This document shows, piece by piece, positions 1 to 5,549 of a stretch of DNA of 8,100 nucleotides. Under the pieces are notes generated by a model. That model was not told the origin of the DNA. It was given only the letters and a program-made list of their open reading frames with translations, and did no database searches. Source of the DNA: an uncultured Bacilli bacterium (GTDB lineage Bacteria > Bacillota_I > Bacilli_A > RF39 > UBA660); the NCBI GenBank assembly GCA_947632295.1, contig CANROQ010000042.1:1-8100 (forward strand). The letters are read 5' to 3'. Positions within the stretch are counted from its first letter, which is position 1; each line of letters begins with the position of its first letter. Made by a program: the position numbers and the translations under genes.

Positions 1-958
1 CACTAGCAGCATATACTACAAATTGTGGACCCATAATACCTTTAATTAAATATTGAGCACCAATTGATGTTTGCGTAAAATTAACAGGATAAGTATGTTT
101 GAAATGTACTGAGTCACTATCTAGTTCATTAAAGTCATATTGTGTACAATTGTTGAAGAAATTTCTTGTATCTTCATAAGTAGCAACTTTTAAATTAGTA
201 CTAATTAATTGTATATATTCATCATATGCATATTGCGCAACTTTTTTATCTGTGTCATCAATAAATAATTTATCAATTCTTATTAATTTATTTCTATCAA
301 GTTCTGTACCAAAAGCATGAGCAACAGCTACTTTTGAAGCATTTTCACTTATAATAACACTCATAATATTATCGGCTTCAGTCTTAGTTGTTGTAATGTC
401 ACTAGGAATTAAACCATAATATATTAAAGCATTTGTTTCATCAGTACTTATAAATTGACTATTTGCTAACCATGCAGCTGAATATAACATTCCAACATCA
501 ATATTATTATTTGGATCTTCAATTCTTTCATTTAAGTATGGATAATATGATTCAACAATTTTTTTAATATCATCTGCTGTTACAACCGTACGATTAACTA
601 CAGGTACTTGTGCTTTTTCAGTTGTTTCCTCTGATTGAGGTACGGAAGTTGTAACACTTTCACCTTCTAATAATTCTATTTGAATATCTTCATTAACTGT
701 TGCTGTTGTAACAAGTGATGGATCAATTACATTATAATCATTTTGATCTTTTTCACTATTAGATTTAGAAGTATTTTTAGAATTATTATTCTTATCTTCT
801 TTTTCACAAGAATTAAGTCCTGCTGTTATAAGTACAATACCACCTGCTGCTAATACACCAACTAAAACTCTTTTAAATAATTTAATTTTACTAATATGTG
901 TTTTTACCTGTTCTTCATCTTCAATATTAACTTGTTCTTCTTCATAATTTGGTTCCAT
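1..958 (-). CDS. Unrecognised membrane-anchored or lipid-modified surface protein, C-terminus outside window
   Basis: An open frame starts at an ATG at 958 and runs without a stop through base 1, giving 319 complete codons, so the C-terminus is missing. The start follows an AAGGGGG ribosome binding site (968-974) nine bases away and a promoter just upstream. Residues 1-30 are acidic then basic (MEPNYEEEQVNIEDEEQ, later KIKLFKR). Residues 31-50 form one hydrophobic segment ending GLNSC, with Cys51 in a loose lipobox (L-N-S-C). Residues 52 to about 115 are a low-complexity Ser/Thr/Glu/Lys/Asn-rich linker. From about 116 there is a domain that looks alpha-helical (TADDIKKIVESYYPYLNER onward). 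This suggests an extracytoplasmic domain held by a lipid or a single membrane helix. I do not recognise the family and assign no function. The 30-residue cytoplasmic n-region is long for a lipoprotein signal, so a type II membrane protein is the main alternative. Confidence 0.85.
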   Translation of the reverse strand, partial: MEPNYEEEQVNIEDEEQVKTHISKIKLFKRVLVGVLAAGGIVLITAGLNSCEKEDKNNNSKNTSKSNSEKDQNDYNVIDPSLVTTATVNEDIQIELLEGESVTTSVPQSEETTEKAQVPVVNRTVVTADDIKKIVESYYPYLNERIEDPNNNIDVGMLYSAAWLANSQFISTDETNALIYYGLIPSDITTTKTEADNIMSVIISENASKVAVAHAFGTELDRNKLIRIDKLFIDDTDKKVAQYAYDEYIQLISTNLKVATYEDTRNFFNNCTQYDFNELDSDSVHFKHTYPVNFTQTSIGAQYLIKGIMGPQFVVYAAS

Positions 959-990
959 AATACAATTCCCCCTTCTTTGAATTGAGTCAT

Positions 991-1019
991 ATATTATCAT
1001 TTTTTATAATATTTGTCAA
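991..1019 (-). promoter_or_regulatory. Promoter of the membrane-anchored protein gene
   Basis: Read on the minus strand, TTGACA (1014-1019, a perfect -35) is followed after 17 bases by TAATAT (991-996, 4 of 6 matches to TATAAT), preceded by TGA as in an extended -10. The predicted start of transcription is near 984, which leaves a leader of about 26 bases that contains the ribosome binding site at 968-974. Confidence 0.7.
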
Positions 1020-1221
1020 CAAGTTTCTAATAAAATCTTAAAAAAGTTAGAATATTGCTTAGAATATTGCTTAATTGAAAGCATTTATTTATATCTTTTT
1101 AACTTAAAATTAAATAATTACTATATTTTAAAATTATTCAATAATAATAAATAATATTCATATTTACTATGAATATTTAAAATAAAATTATTTATTGCTA
1201 TTTTAATGATAGTTATATTCT
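1020..1221. other. AT-rich intergenic stretch with no gene seen
   Basis: This is the bulk of the 311-base gap between the tRNA operon and the membrane-anchored protein gene. It is almost pure A/T apart from a few Cs and Gs. I see no ORF with a ribosome binding site, no RNA gene and no strong hairpin. It holds a short tandem duplication (1047-1072) and probably serves only as a spacer upstream of the promoter at 991-1019. Confidence 0.6.
1047..1072. repeat. 12-bp tandem duplication
   Basis: TTAGAATATTGC occurs twice in immediate succession (1047-1058 and 1059-1070), followed by TT that begins a third copy. It lies about 30 bases upstream of the -35 element of the promoter at 991-1019. It could be a slippage product or a pair of binding sites; the sequence does not decide. 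Confidence 0.8.
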
Positions 1222-1259
1222 AAAAAATATTAAAACTCGAACTATAAAAGTTCGAGTTT
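1222..1259 (-). terminator. Intrinsic terminator of the tRNA operon
   Basis: On the minus strand a perfect 10-bp stem, AAACTCGAAC pairing with GTTCGAGTTT (1250-1259 and 1233-1242), encloses a 7-base loop. It is followed by TAATATTTTTT (1222-1232). It starts ten bases after the encoded CCA of tRNA-Leu, the expected place for the end of the tRNA transcript. Confidence 0.92.
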
Positions 1260-1269
1260 GACATCTATC

Positions 1270-1354
1270 TGGTGCGGGTGAAGGGACTTGAACCCCCATG
1301 CCTTGCGGCGCTAGATCCTAAGTCTAGTGCGTCTGCCAATTTCGCCACACCCGC
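1270..1354 (-). tRNA. tRNA-Leu (anticodon UAG)
   Basis: The minus strand folds into an 85-base class II tRNA with the 3' CCA encoded (1270-1272). The acceptor stem GCGGGTG pairs with CACCCGC, with discriminator A. The D-arm contains the usual GGCAGACGC segment. The anticodon stem CTAGA/TCTAG closes the loop CTTAGGA, giving anticodon TAG. A long variable arm (GCC-GCAA-GGC) is typical of leucine tRNAs. The T-loop is TTCAAGT. It decodes CUN leucine codons, chiefly CUA/CUG. It lies three bases downstream of the CAU tRNA and is evidently co-transcribed with it. Confidence 0.97.
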
Positions 1355-1357
1355 AGT

Positions 1358-1434
1358 TGGTGGACCTTGTAGGACTCGAACCTACGACCGCCCGGTTATG
1401 AGCCGGATGCTCTAACCAACTGAGCTAAAGGTCC
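1358..1434 (-). tRNA. tRNA with CAU anticodon, probably tRNA-Ile2 (lysidine type)
   Basis: This is a 77-base cloverleaf with encoded CCA (1358-1360): acceptor GGACCTT/AAGGTCC, D-arm GCTCAGTTGGTTAGAGC, anticodon loop CTCATAA, T-arm GTAGG-TTCGAGT-CCTAC. Position 1 pairs normally with 72 and the anticodon stem lacks three G:C pairs, so it is not the initiator. The GGACCTTTAGCTCAG 5' half and the CTCATAA loop resemble, from memory, the Bacillus and Mycoplasma tRNA-Ile2 genes more than elongator tRNA-Met. In Ile2 the enzyme TilS converts C34 to lysidine so that the tRNA reads AUA, a frequent codon in this AT-rich genome. Elongator Met is the alternative. Confidence 0.9.
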
Positions 1435-1453
1435 ATTGCATCACTGCCTTTAT

Positions 1454-1482
1454 ATAATACCATATTAATATATATTATGCAA
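1454..1482 (-). promoter_or_regulatory. Promoter of the tRNA operon
   Basis: On the minus strand TTGCAT (1477-1482, 4 of 6 matches) and TATTAT (1454-1459, 5 of 6) are separated by 17 bases, with TGG directly before the -10 as an extended -10 element. Transcription would start near 1447, about 13 bases before the mature 5' end of the first tRNA. Confidence 0.75.
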
Positions 1483-1503
1483 TAATATTTTAAAATATTT
1501 TTG

Positions 1504-1546
1504 AAAAAAAGTGTAAAATAAAATATGCTATTTTTGTAGCATATTT
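1504..1546 (-). terminator. Intrinsic terminator overlapping the end of the 139-aa gene
   Basis: On the minus strand AAATATGCTA (1537-1546) pairs with TAGCATATTT (1521-1530) around a six-base loop, CAAAAA. It is followed by TATTTTACACTTTTTTT. The last codons and the TAG stop of the upstream gene are inside the hairpin, so coding sequence and terminator are shared. Confidence 0.75.
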
Positions 1547-1947
1547 AATAAATTTATTTTAAAAATATCTTTTTCCGAATGTTCTTTAGATACCATAACA
1601 CCTTTATATGTAACTAATTCAGATTGATGACCTTCACTTAATATATCAACAGGTGTAATTTTATCTAGCATAATAATTTTTTCATTTTCGTAAACAATAT
1701 AATGTAATTTTATACTTTCATGAACTTTTTCAAACATAATATCAGTTGGAAGTTTTAATTCATAAGTTCTTGTATTAATTTTACTGTCACTTTTAACAAC
1801 TTCTCCAAGGAACTTTCCTTCTTTTAATGATGGATAATAATCGAAATATAATTTTTTATATGCTAACATATTATATTTTTTTAATGATCTTTCAAGCTTT
1901 CTAAACTCATTTTCATTTATATATTCAAAAATATAAGTTGTATTCAT
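1528..1947 (-). CDS. Unrecognised 139-aa protein
   Basis: The ATG at 1947 follows GGTGGAG (1956-1962) eight bases away, a good ribosome binding site, and there is a dedicated upstream promoter. The product has no signal peptide or membrane segment and is rich in Lys, Glu, Tyr and Ile, so it is probably a small cytoplasmic protein. The central part (residues about 45-95) alternates hydrophobic and polar residues, as in beta-strands (TYELKLPTDIMFE, LHYIVYENEKIIMLDKI). The last 20 or so residues look helical (EKDIFKINLLNMLQK). I do not recognise the family. It is a monocistronic unit, with its own promoter and a terminator that includes its stop codon. It lies downstream of the Fic-fold gene on the same strand, but a hairpin, a repeat and a promoter separate them, so a toxin-antitoxin pairing with that gene is not supported. 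Confidence 0.85.
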   Translation of the reverse strand: MNTTYIFEYINENEFRKLERSLKKYNMLAYKKLYFDYYPSLKEGKFLGEVVKSDSKINTRTYELKLPTDIMFEKVHESIKLHYIVYENEKIIMLDKITPVDILSEGHQSELVTYKGVMVSKEHSEKDIFKINLLNMLQK

Positions 1948-1988
1948 TTTATCAACTCCACCATATTATCCACCTATCATACTATATA

Positions 1989-2017
1989 AGAGTATCATAA
2001 AAAAATTTTTTTGTCAA
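1989..2017 (-). promoter_or_regulatory. Promoter of the 139-aa gene
   Basis: On the minus strand TTGACA (2012-2017) is followed after 17 bases by TACTCT (1989-1994). The -10 is weak (3 of 6) but is preceded by TGA as an extended -10. The spacer is an A run followed by a T run. The ribosome binding site at 1956-1962 lies about 20 bases after the expected start point. Confidence 0.55.
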
Positions 2018-2084
2018 ATTATTTACCATACTCAAGTGCAAATTTTTATCCATCTTATAATAGATTTTAAGTTTATAATTTTTA

Positions 2085-2110
2085 ATTTAAAACTTCAATT
2101 TAAAACTTCA
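2085..2110. repeat. 13-bp tandem duplication beside a hairpin
   Basis: ATTTAAAACTTCA occurs twice head to tail (2085-2097 and 2098-2110). The right copy contributes one arm of the hairpin at 2103-2133. The left copy could replace it, so alternative foldings are possible. Confidence 0.85.
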
Positions 2111-2133
2111 AAATTATTAATATTTTGAAGTTT
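2103..2133 (-). terminator. Probable terminator hairpin after the Fic-fold gene
   Basis: A perfect 12-bp inverted repeat, AAACTTCAAAAT and ATTTTGAAGTTT, with a 7-base loop lies six bases past the stop codon of the Fic-fold gene. On the minus strand it is followed only by TAAATTGAAGTTTTAAATT, a poor U-tract. On the plus strand it is followed by CATTTTTT, but no plus-strand gene needs it. The position fits a weak terminator or a 3'-end stabilising hairpin for the gene above. Confidence 0.5.
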
Positions 2134-2139
2134 CATTTT

Positions 2140-2733
2140 TTAAAATAATATTTTTCTTTTAACTTTGATTGATTTATCGTTTGGATTAGCATTATGTAAT
2201 AAATAACAATAAAATTTTTCTAAATTTGTAGTACTTGGATAAATATTTTTAAGTTCATTATAATAATTACTTAAAACTAAAGCATTTCTAAAATATTCAA
2301 AATGTTCTTTAAATATTTTAGCATCTATATTATAACCAAGATAATTTAGATATTTAACCATAAAAGTTTCAATAGTTCGTGTATTGCCATTACGAAAAGG
2401 ATGAGCTTGCCAAATATTTGATGTAAATTGAACTAAATGATTAACTTTTTTTTCTATCGATAATTTTTGATAATTTATTTCTTTAGCAAAATTTAAATTA
2501 TATACTAATATTTGTTTAATATTATGATAATCAGCATATTTAACAGTATCATTAGCTAAAATTGGTTCTTTTTTAGTTAAATTACAAACTCTAAATTGTC
2601 CAGCAAAATCATAGATACCATAAAACAAATATGTATGAATCATTTTAATCGTTTTGATATCTAAATTAAAATCAACTGTATTTATTAAGTTATTAATTCG
2701 CTTACTTATTATATTTGTTTCATTTTCAATCAT
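2140..2733 (-). CDS. Fic-fold (Fido) protein with atypical active-site motif
   Basis: Fic proteins transfer AMP or other nucleotide-derived groups to protein side chains. The signature H-x-F-x-(D/E)-G-N-G-R-x-x-R appears here at residues 111-122 as HPFRNGNTRTIE. The catalytic His111, Phe113, Gly116, Asn117 and Arg119 are kept, but Asn115 replaces the acidic Mg-binding residue, Thr118 replaces Gly, and Glu122 replaces the last Arg. Residues 33-56 (HTYLFYGIYDFAGQFRVCNL) match the usual Fic N-terminal helix and the start of the flap. I see no clear [S/T]xxxE[G/N] inhibitory helix. At 197 aa it is one compact domain with no secretion signal. The start follows AAGGAG (2742-2747) eight bases away. 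No antitoxin-like gene adjoins it. It may be a housekeeping Fic, a toxin remnant, or an enzyme with altered chemistry. Family assignment is firm; activity is not. Confidence 0.9.
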   Translation of the reverse strand: MIENETNIISKRINNLINTVDFNLDIKTIKMIHTYLFYGIYDFAGQFRVCNLTKKEPILANDTVKYADYHNIKQILVYNLNFAKEINYQKLSIEKKVNHLVQFTSNIWQAHPFRNGNTRTIETFMVKYLNYLGYNIDAKIFKEHFEYFRNALVLSNYYNELKNIYPSTTNLEKFYCYLLHNANPNDKSIKVKRKILF

Positions 2734-2759
2734 GCTACTAACTCCTTTTTTGAAAAGTT

Positions 2760-2788
2760 ATTGTAGCAAATTTTTATTTAAAAGTAAA
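2760..2788 (-). promoter_or_regulatory. Promoter of the Fic-fold gene
   Basis: On the minus strand TTTACT (2783-2788, 4 of 6) and TACAAT (2760-2765, 5 of 6) are 17 bases apart, with TGC before the -10. It sits in the 60-base gap after dacA. The -35 lies in a small palindrome, AAAAGTAAATACTTTT (2780-2795), that touches the dacA stop codon. Confidence 0.6.
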
Positions 2789-2793
2789 TACTT

Positions 2794-3948
2794 TTATAAT
2801 TTTATATTACCACCTAATATAGCGCATAAATTTCTTACAAATAATTCTAGGATATTACACTTTTCTACATCTTCTTTAACAGTAATATTGATTTTTCTTT
2901 GGTCATTATCAGCAAATTTAACAATTAAAGTACCTACTACATCACCTTTTTTAATTGGAGCACGTAATTTATTTAATTTAATTTCATAAGAAGCATTTTT
3001 CGAATTTTCAGTTTTTTTATTTAAAAAAGTTATATTTTCTGTTGGCACTATTTCTACATATTCTTTTTTACCTTTATCAACTAAAACTTTATCTAAAACA
3101 CTATCAGTCGATAAAACTGTTTCAGTGGTATATTGTGCAAAACCATAATCTAACATTGATGTTACTTCAGCATTTCTTGTTTTACTATCTGGTTCTTTCA
3201 TGGCAACAGCAATAAGGCGCATGTTGTTTTTGTTGGCCGTTGCAGTTAGGCAATAACCCGCTTGAGCAGTATAGCCAGTTTTTAGACCATCAGCACCATC
3301 ATAAAATCGTACTAATTTATTTGTATTAACTAACCAAAATTCTTTATCAGTTCCTTTTCTTAAATAATCTTCATAAATAGATGTATATTCTAACACCGAT
3401 TTATGCTTTATTAATTCTCTTGCCATATAAGCCATATCATAAGCACTTGAATAATGATTAGCATCATCTAGACCATGAACATTTTTAAAATTTGTATCAG
3501 TTAAACCTAATTCTTTAACTTTATCATTCATCATCTTGACAAAAGCCTCTTGTGTACCAGCGATATATTCAGCCATGGCTACAACAGCATCATTTCCACT
3601 AGCGACTGCGATGCCTTTAAACAAATCACGAACTGTCATTTTTTCATTTGTTTCAAGTAAAATTTGTGAACCACCCATAGCTGATGCATTAGCACTAGCA
3701 GTAACAACATCATCCCAACTAATTAAACCTTTATCGATATGTTCAATAATAATTAACATCGACATAATTTTCGTCATAGATGCTGGATGTAATTTTTCAT
3801 GAGAATTTTTTTCATATATTACATCCCCTGTTTCAAATTCAATTAAAATTGCACTACCAGCATTAGGAGCTAAATCGATATCATCAGCCTTAATATTAAA
3901 TGGTAAAAGCAAACAAATACAAAATATAATACTTAATACTTTTTTCAT
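2794..3948 (-). CDS. dacA: D-alanyl-D-alanine carboxypeptidase (PBP5/DacA family, peptidase S11)
   Basis: This enzyme removes the terminal D-Ala from peptidoglycan pentapeptides outside the membrane and so limits cross-linking. Residues 1-21 are a signal peptide (MKKVLSIIFCICLLLPFNIKA). The penicillin-binding triad is complete: S57-x-x-K60 in HPASMTK, S117-G-N119 in VASGNDA, and K223-T-G225 in GLKTGYTAQAG. Residues about 275-360 fit the beta-rich PBP5 C-terminal domain. The last 20 or so residues (ILELFVRNLCAILGG) look like the amphipathic helix that holds these enzymes on the membrane. At 384 aa the length is normal. GAGGTGG just before the ATG at 3948 supports the start. It lies 100 bases after rel on the same strand with no convincing terminator between them, so co-transcription is possible. 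The gene shows that the organism has a peptidoglycan wall. Confidence 0.96.
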   Translation of the reverse strand: MKKVLSIIFCICLLLPFNIKADDIDLAPNAGSAILIEFETGDVIYEKNSHEKLHPASMTKIMSMLIIIEHIDKGLISWDDVVTASANASAMGGSQILLETNEKMTVRDLFKGIAVASGNDAVVAMAEYIAGTQEAFVKMMNDKVKELGLTDTNFKNVHGLDDANHYSSAYDMAYMARELIKHKSVLEYTSIYEDYLRKGTDKEFWLVNTNKLVRFYDGADGLKTGYTAQAGYCLTATANKNNMRLIAVAMKEPDSKTRNAEVTSMLDYGFAQYTTETVLSTDSVLDKVLVDKGKKEYVEIVPTENITFLNKKTENSKNASYEIKLNKLRAPIKKGDVVGTLIVKFADNDQRKINITVKEDVEKCNILELFVRNLCAILGGNIKL

Positions 3949-4048
3949 AATCCACCTCTAATAAAGATTATGAAAAATATGTCAAGATATGCTTTATTTA
4001 TAAGATTTATATTAACATTAAAATTATTTTTTATAAACAAAACGATAC

Positions 4049-5488
4049 TTATTTTTTATTAAACTCCTTTATTTTTCTTTTAGCCTTGGTTGTTTGAACT
4101 TTATCTATCCACTCTTCTCTAGGACCATAAGACATTATATCGGTAATAATTCTAACTCTATCTTTACTGTTAAGTACATAATCAGGATCGACCATTCTAT
4201 CATTTACGATAGCAGACACCATTGTATTTCCAATGTCCGAATGAATTTTATAAGCAAAATCAATAGCTGTAGAACCTTTTGGAAGTTCAACTATATCACC
4301 TTTAGTTGTATAAACATATATTTTATCTGAAAATAATTCAAACTTAACTTGATTAACAAATTCTTGATTATCCGCAAACATTTTATTAATTTCAATAAGT
4401 GATTTAAAAAATTGATATTTATTTTTTAATTCCTCTTGCATAACATCTCTAGCATTACCTTTTTGAATATCCCAATAAACCGATAATCCAAAAGATGCTA
4501 CTTTATCCATATCAAAAGTTCTAATTTGCGTTTGTACAAGTCTATCTTCCGGTCCAAAAACCGTTGTATGAATACTTCTATACATATTTGTTTTGGGATT
4601 ACAAATATAATCTTTAAACATATCGTTAATCGGATGATATTCTCTATGAACTAATCCTAATGTTTGATAACAAGAAGCTATATCATCTACCATGATTTTT
4701 AAAGATAGTAAATCATGTATATCGGATATTTTATGTCCTTCATTTAGTCTTTTGTATATTCCATATATATTTTTTGTTCTAATTTTAATTTCATGTGGCA
4801 TATTTTTATCCGATAAAATATTATTAATATTTGAAAACATCTCTTGCAGGCAAAATTTACTATCTTCTTCTATTCTATTTTTTATATTTTCAATTTTTTT
4901 ATATTTATCTGGATACAAATATTTAAGCGACAAATCTTCTAATTCTGACTTAATTCGATAAGCACCTATATAATAAGCAAGTGGCACAAAAATATCCATA
5001 GTTTCCATTGCATTTTCTTTTTGTTTAAATTCGGATTTAAATTGTAAAGTTCGCATATTATGAAGTCTATCGGCAAGTTTAATAATTATTATCCTAACAT
5101 CAGAAGTAATACTTGTAATTATTTTTCTTGTATTAGCCATATTTTGATCGTTCTTCGTCGAAAAATTTAATTTCCTAATTTTAGTAACACCATCAACTAA
5201 ATTAGCAACTTCTTTATTAAAATCATCAGCAATTTCCTCTTTTGTAACATTTGTATCTTCCAAAGTATCATGTAAAAGTCCAGCACAAATTGTATCAGTA
5301 TCAGCATGTATTTCTGATAAAATGTAGGCTACATTTAATGGATGTGAAATATAAGGTTCACCACTTTGCCTAAATTGTCCATTATGTAATAATTCAGCAT
5401 AATGATAAGTGTTTCTTATTATTTCAACACCTTCTGCATTATATAATTTGACGTTATTAAGTAGATCATCTAAAGTTATTTCTTTCAT
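4049..5488 (-). CDS. rel: Shortened Rel/SpoT-type (p)ppGpp enzyme, hydrolase intact, synthetase probably impaired
   Basis: Rel proteins make and destroy the stringent-response alarmone (p)ppGpp in the cytoplasm. Residues about 27-180 are the HD hydrolase domain with its metal-site residues: H49 (ISHP), H73-D74 and E77-D78 (LLHDTLED), and D140/N144 (LADRLHNMRT). Residues about 235-345 are the synthetase domain: D259 (HDLLSLKI), MFKD 290-293, and NPKTNMYRSIH 297-307. The motif usually written E-V-Q-I-R-T reads Q319-T-Q-I-R-T, so the catalytic Glu is Gln. Residues about 388-450 are a TGS domain. The protein ends at SYGPREEW...KAKRKIKEFNKK, where full-length Rel (about 730 aa) continues into helical, zinc-finger and ACT/RRM domains. 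The 100 bases beyond the stop cannot hold a remnant of these. GGAGG at 5497-5501 supports the start. Likely a ppGpp hydrolase without ribosome sensing. Confidence 0.94.
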   Translation of the reverse strand: MKEITLDDLLNNVKLYNAEGVEIIRNTYHYAELLHNGQFRQSGEPYISHPLNVAYILSEIHADTDTICAGLLHDTLEDTNVTKEEIADDFNKEVANLVDGVTKIRKLNFSTKNDQNMANTRKIITSITSDVRIIIIKLADRLHNMRTLQFKSEFKQKENAMETMDIFVPLAYYIGAYRIKSELEDLSLKYLYPDKYKKIENIKNRIEEDSKFCLQEMFSNINNILSDKNMPHEIKIRTKNIYGIYKRLNEGHKISDIHDLLSLKIMVDDIASCYQTLGLVHREYHPINDMFKDYICNPKTNMYRSIHTTVFGPEDRLVQTQIRTFDMDKVASFGLSVYWDIQKGNARDVMQEELKNKYQFFKSLIEINKMFADNQEFVNQVKFELFSDKIYVYTTKGDIVELPKGSTAIDFAYKIHSDIGNTMVSAIVNDRMVDPDYVLNSKDRVRIITDIMSYGPREEWIDKVQTTKAKRKIKEFNKK

Positions 5489-5506
5489 ATCCTAAACCTC
5501 CAATAC

Positions 5507-5549
5507 AAAAAAAACGCACAAATTTCCATTAATAGAAATACGCGCGTTT
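5507..5549 (-). terminator. Intrinsic terminator/attenuator directly before the rel ribosome binding site
   Basis: On the minus strand AAACGCGCGTATTTC (5535-5549) pairs with GAAATTTGTGCGTTT (5512-5526) around an 8-base loop. In RNA 14 of 15 positions pair, two of them G-U, with one U-U mismatch. The last three U of the stem run on into five more U (5507-5511). The stem is the most GC-rich stretch in the intergenic region. The U-tract ends five bases before the GGAGG of rel, so transcription of rel from upstream must pass through it. Confidence 0.82.

Noticed and set aside
1020..1230. A possible small RNA or CRISPR-like repeat region in the large gap
   Set aside because: Only one 12-bp duplication is present, without spacers of regular length, and the rest is structureless A/T sequence.
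1973..2047. A minus-strand ORF of about 23 codons starting MDKNLHLSMV upstream of the 139-aa gene
   Set aside because: It has no Shine-Dalgarno and runs through the promoter of the next gene; nothing supports translation.
1528..2733. The 139-aa protein and the Fic-fold protein as a toxin-antitoxin pair
   Set aside because: They are 192 bases apart with a hairpin and a separate promoter between them. The small gene is downstream, not upstream, and has no inhibitory [S/T]xxxE[G/N] motif.
2654..2989. A 111-codon hydrophobic frame on the plus strand
   Set aside because: It spans the antisense of the Fic-fold gene 5' end, the intergenic gap and the dacA 3' end. Its hydrophobicity comes from reading Asn/Lys-rich AT sequence in reverse; no start signals.
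3536..3802. Plus-strand open frame inside dacA
   Set aside because: It is antisense to the conserved SxN and SxxK region of DacA and has no independent signals.
3958..3985. TTGACA (3980-3985) with TATTAG (3958-3963) as a dacA promoter
   Set aside because: Transcription would start inside the dacA Shine-Dalgarno, leaving no usable ribosome binding site; a perfect hexamer alone in AT-rich DNA is weak evidence.
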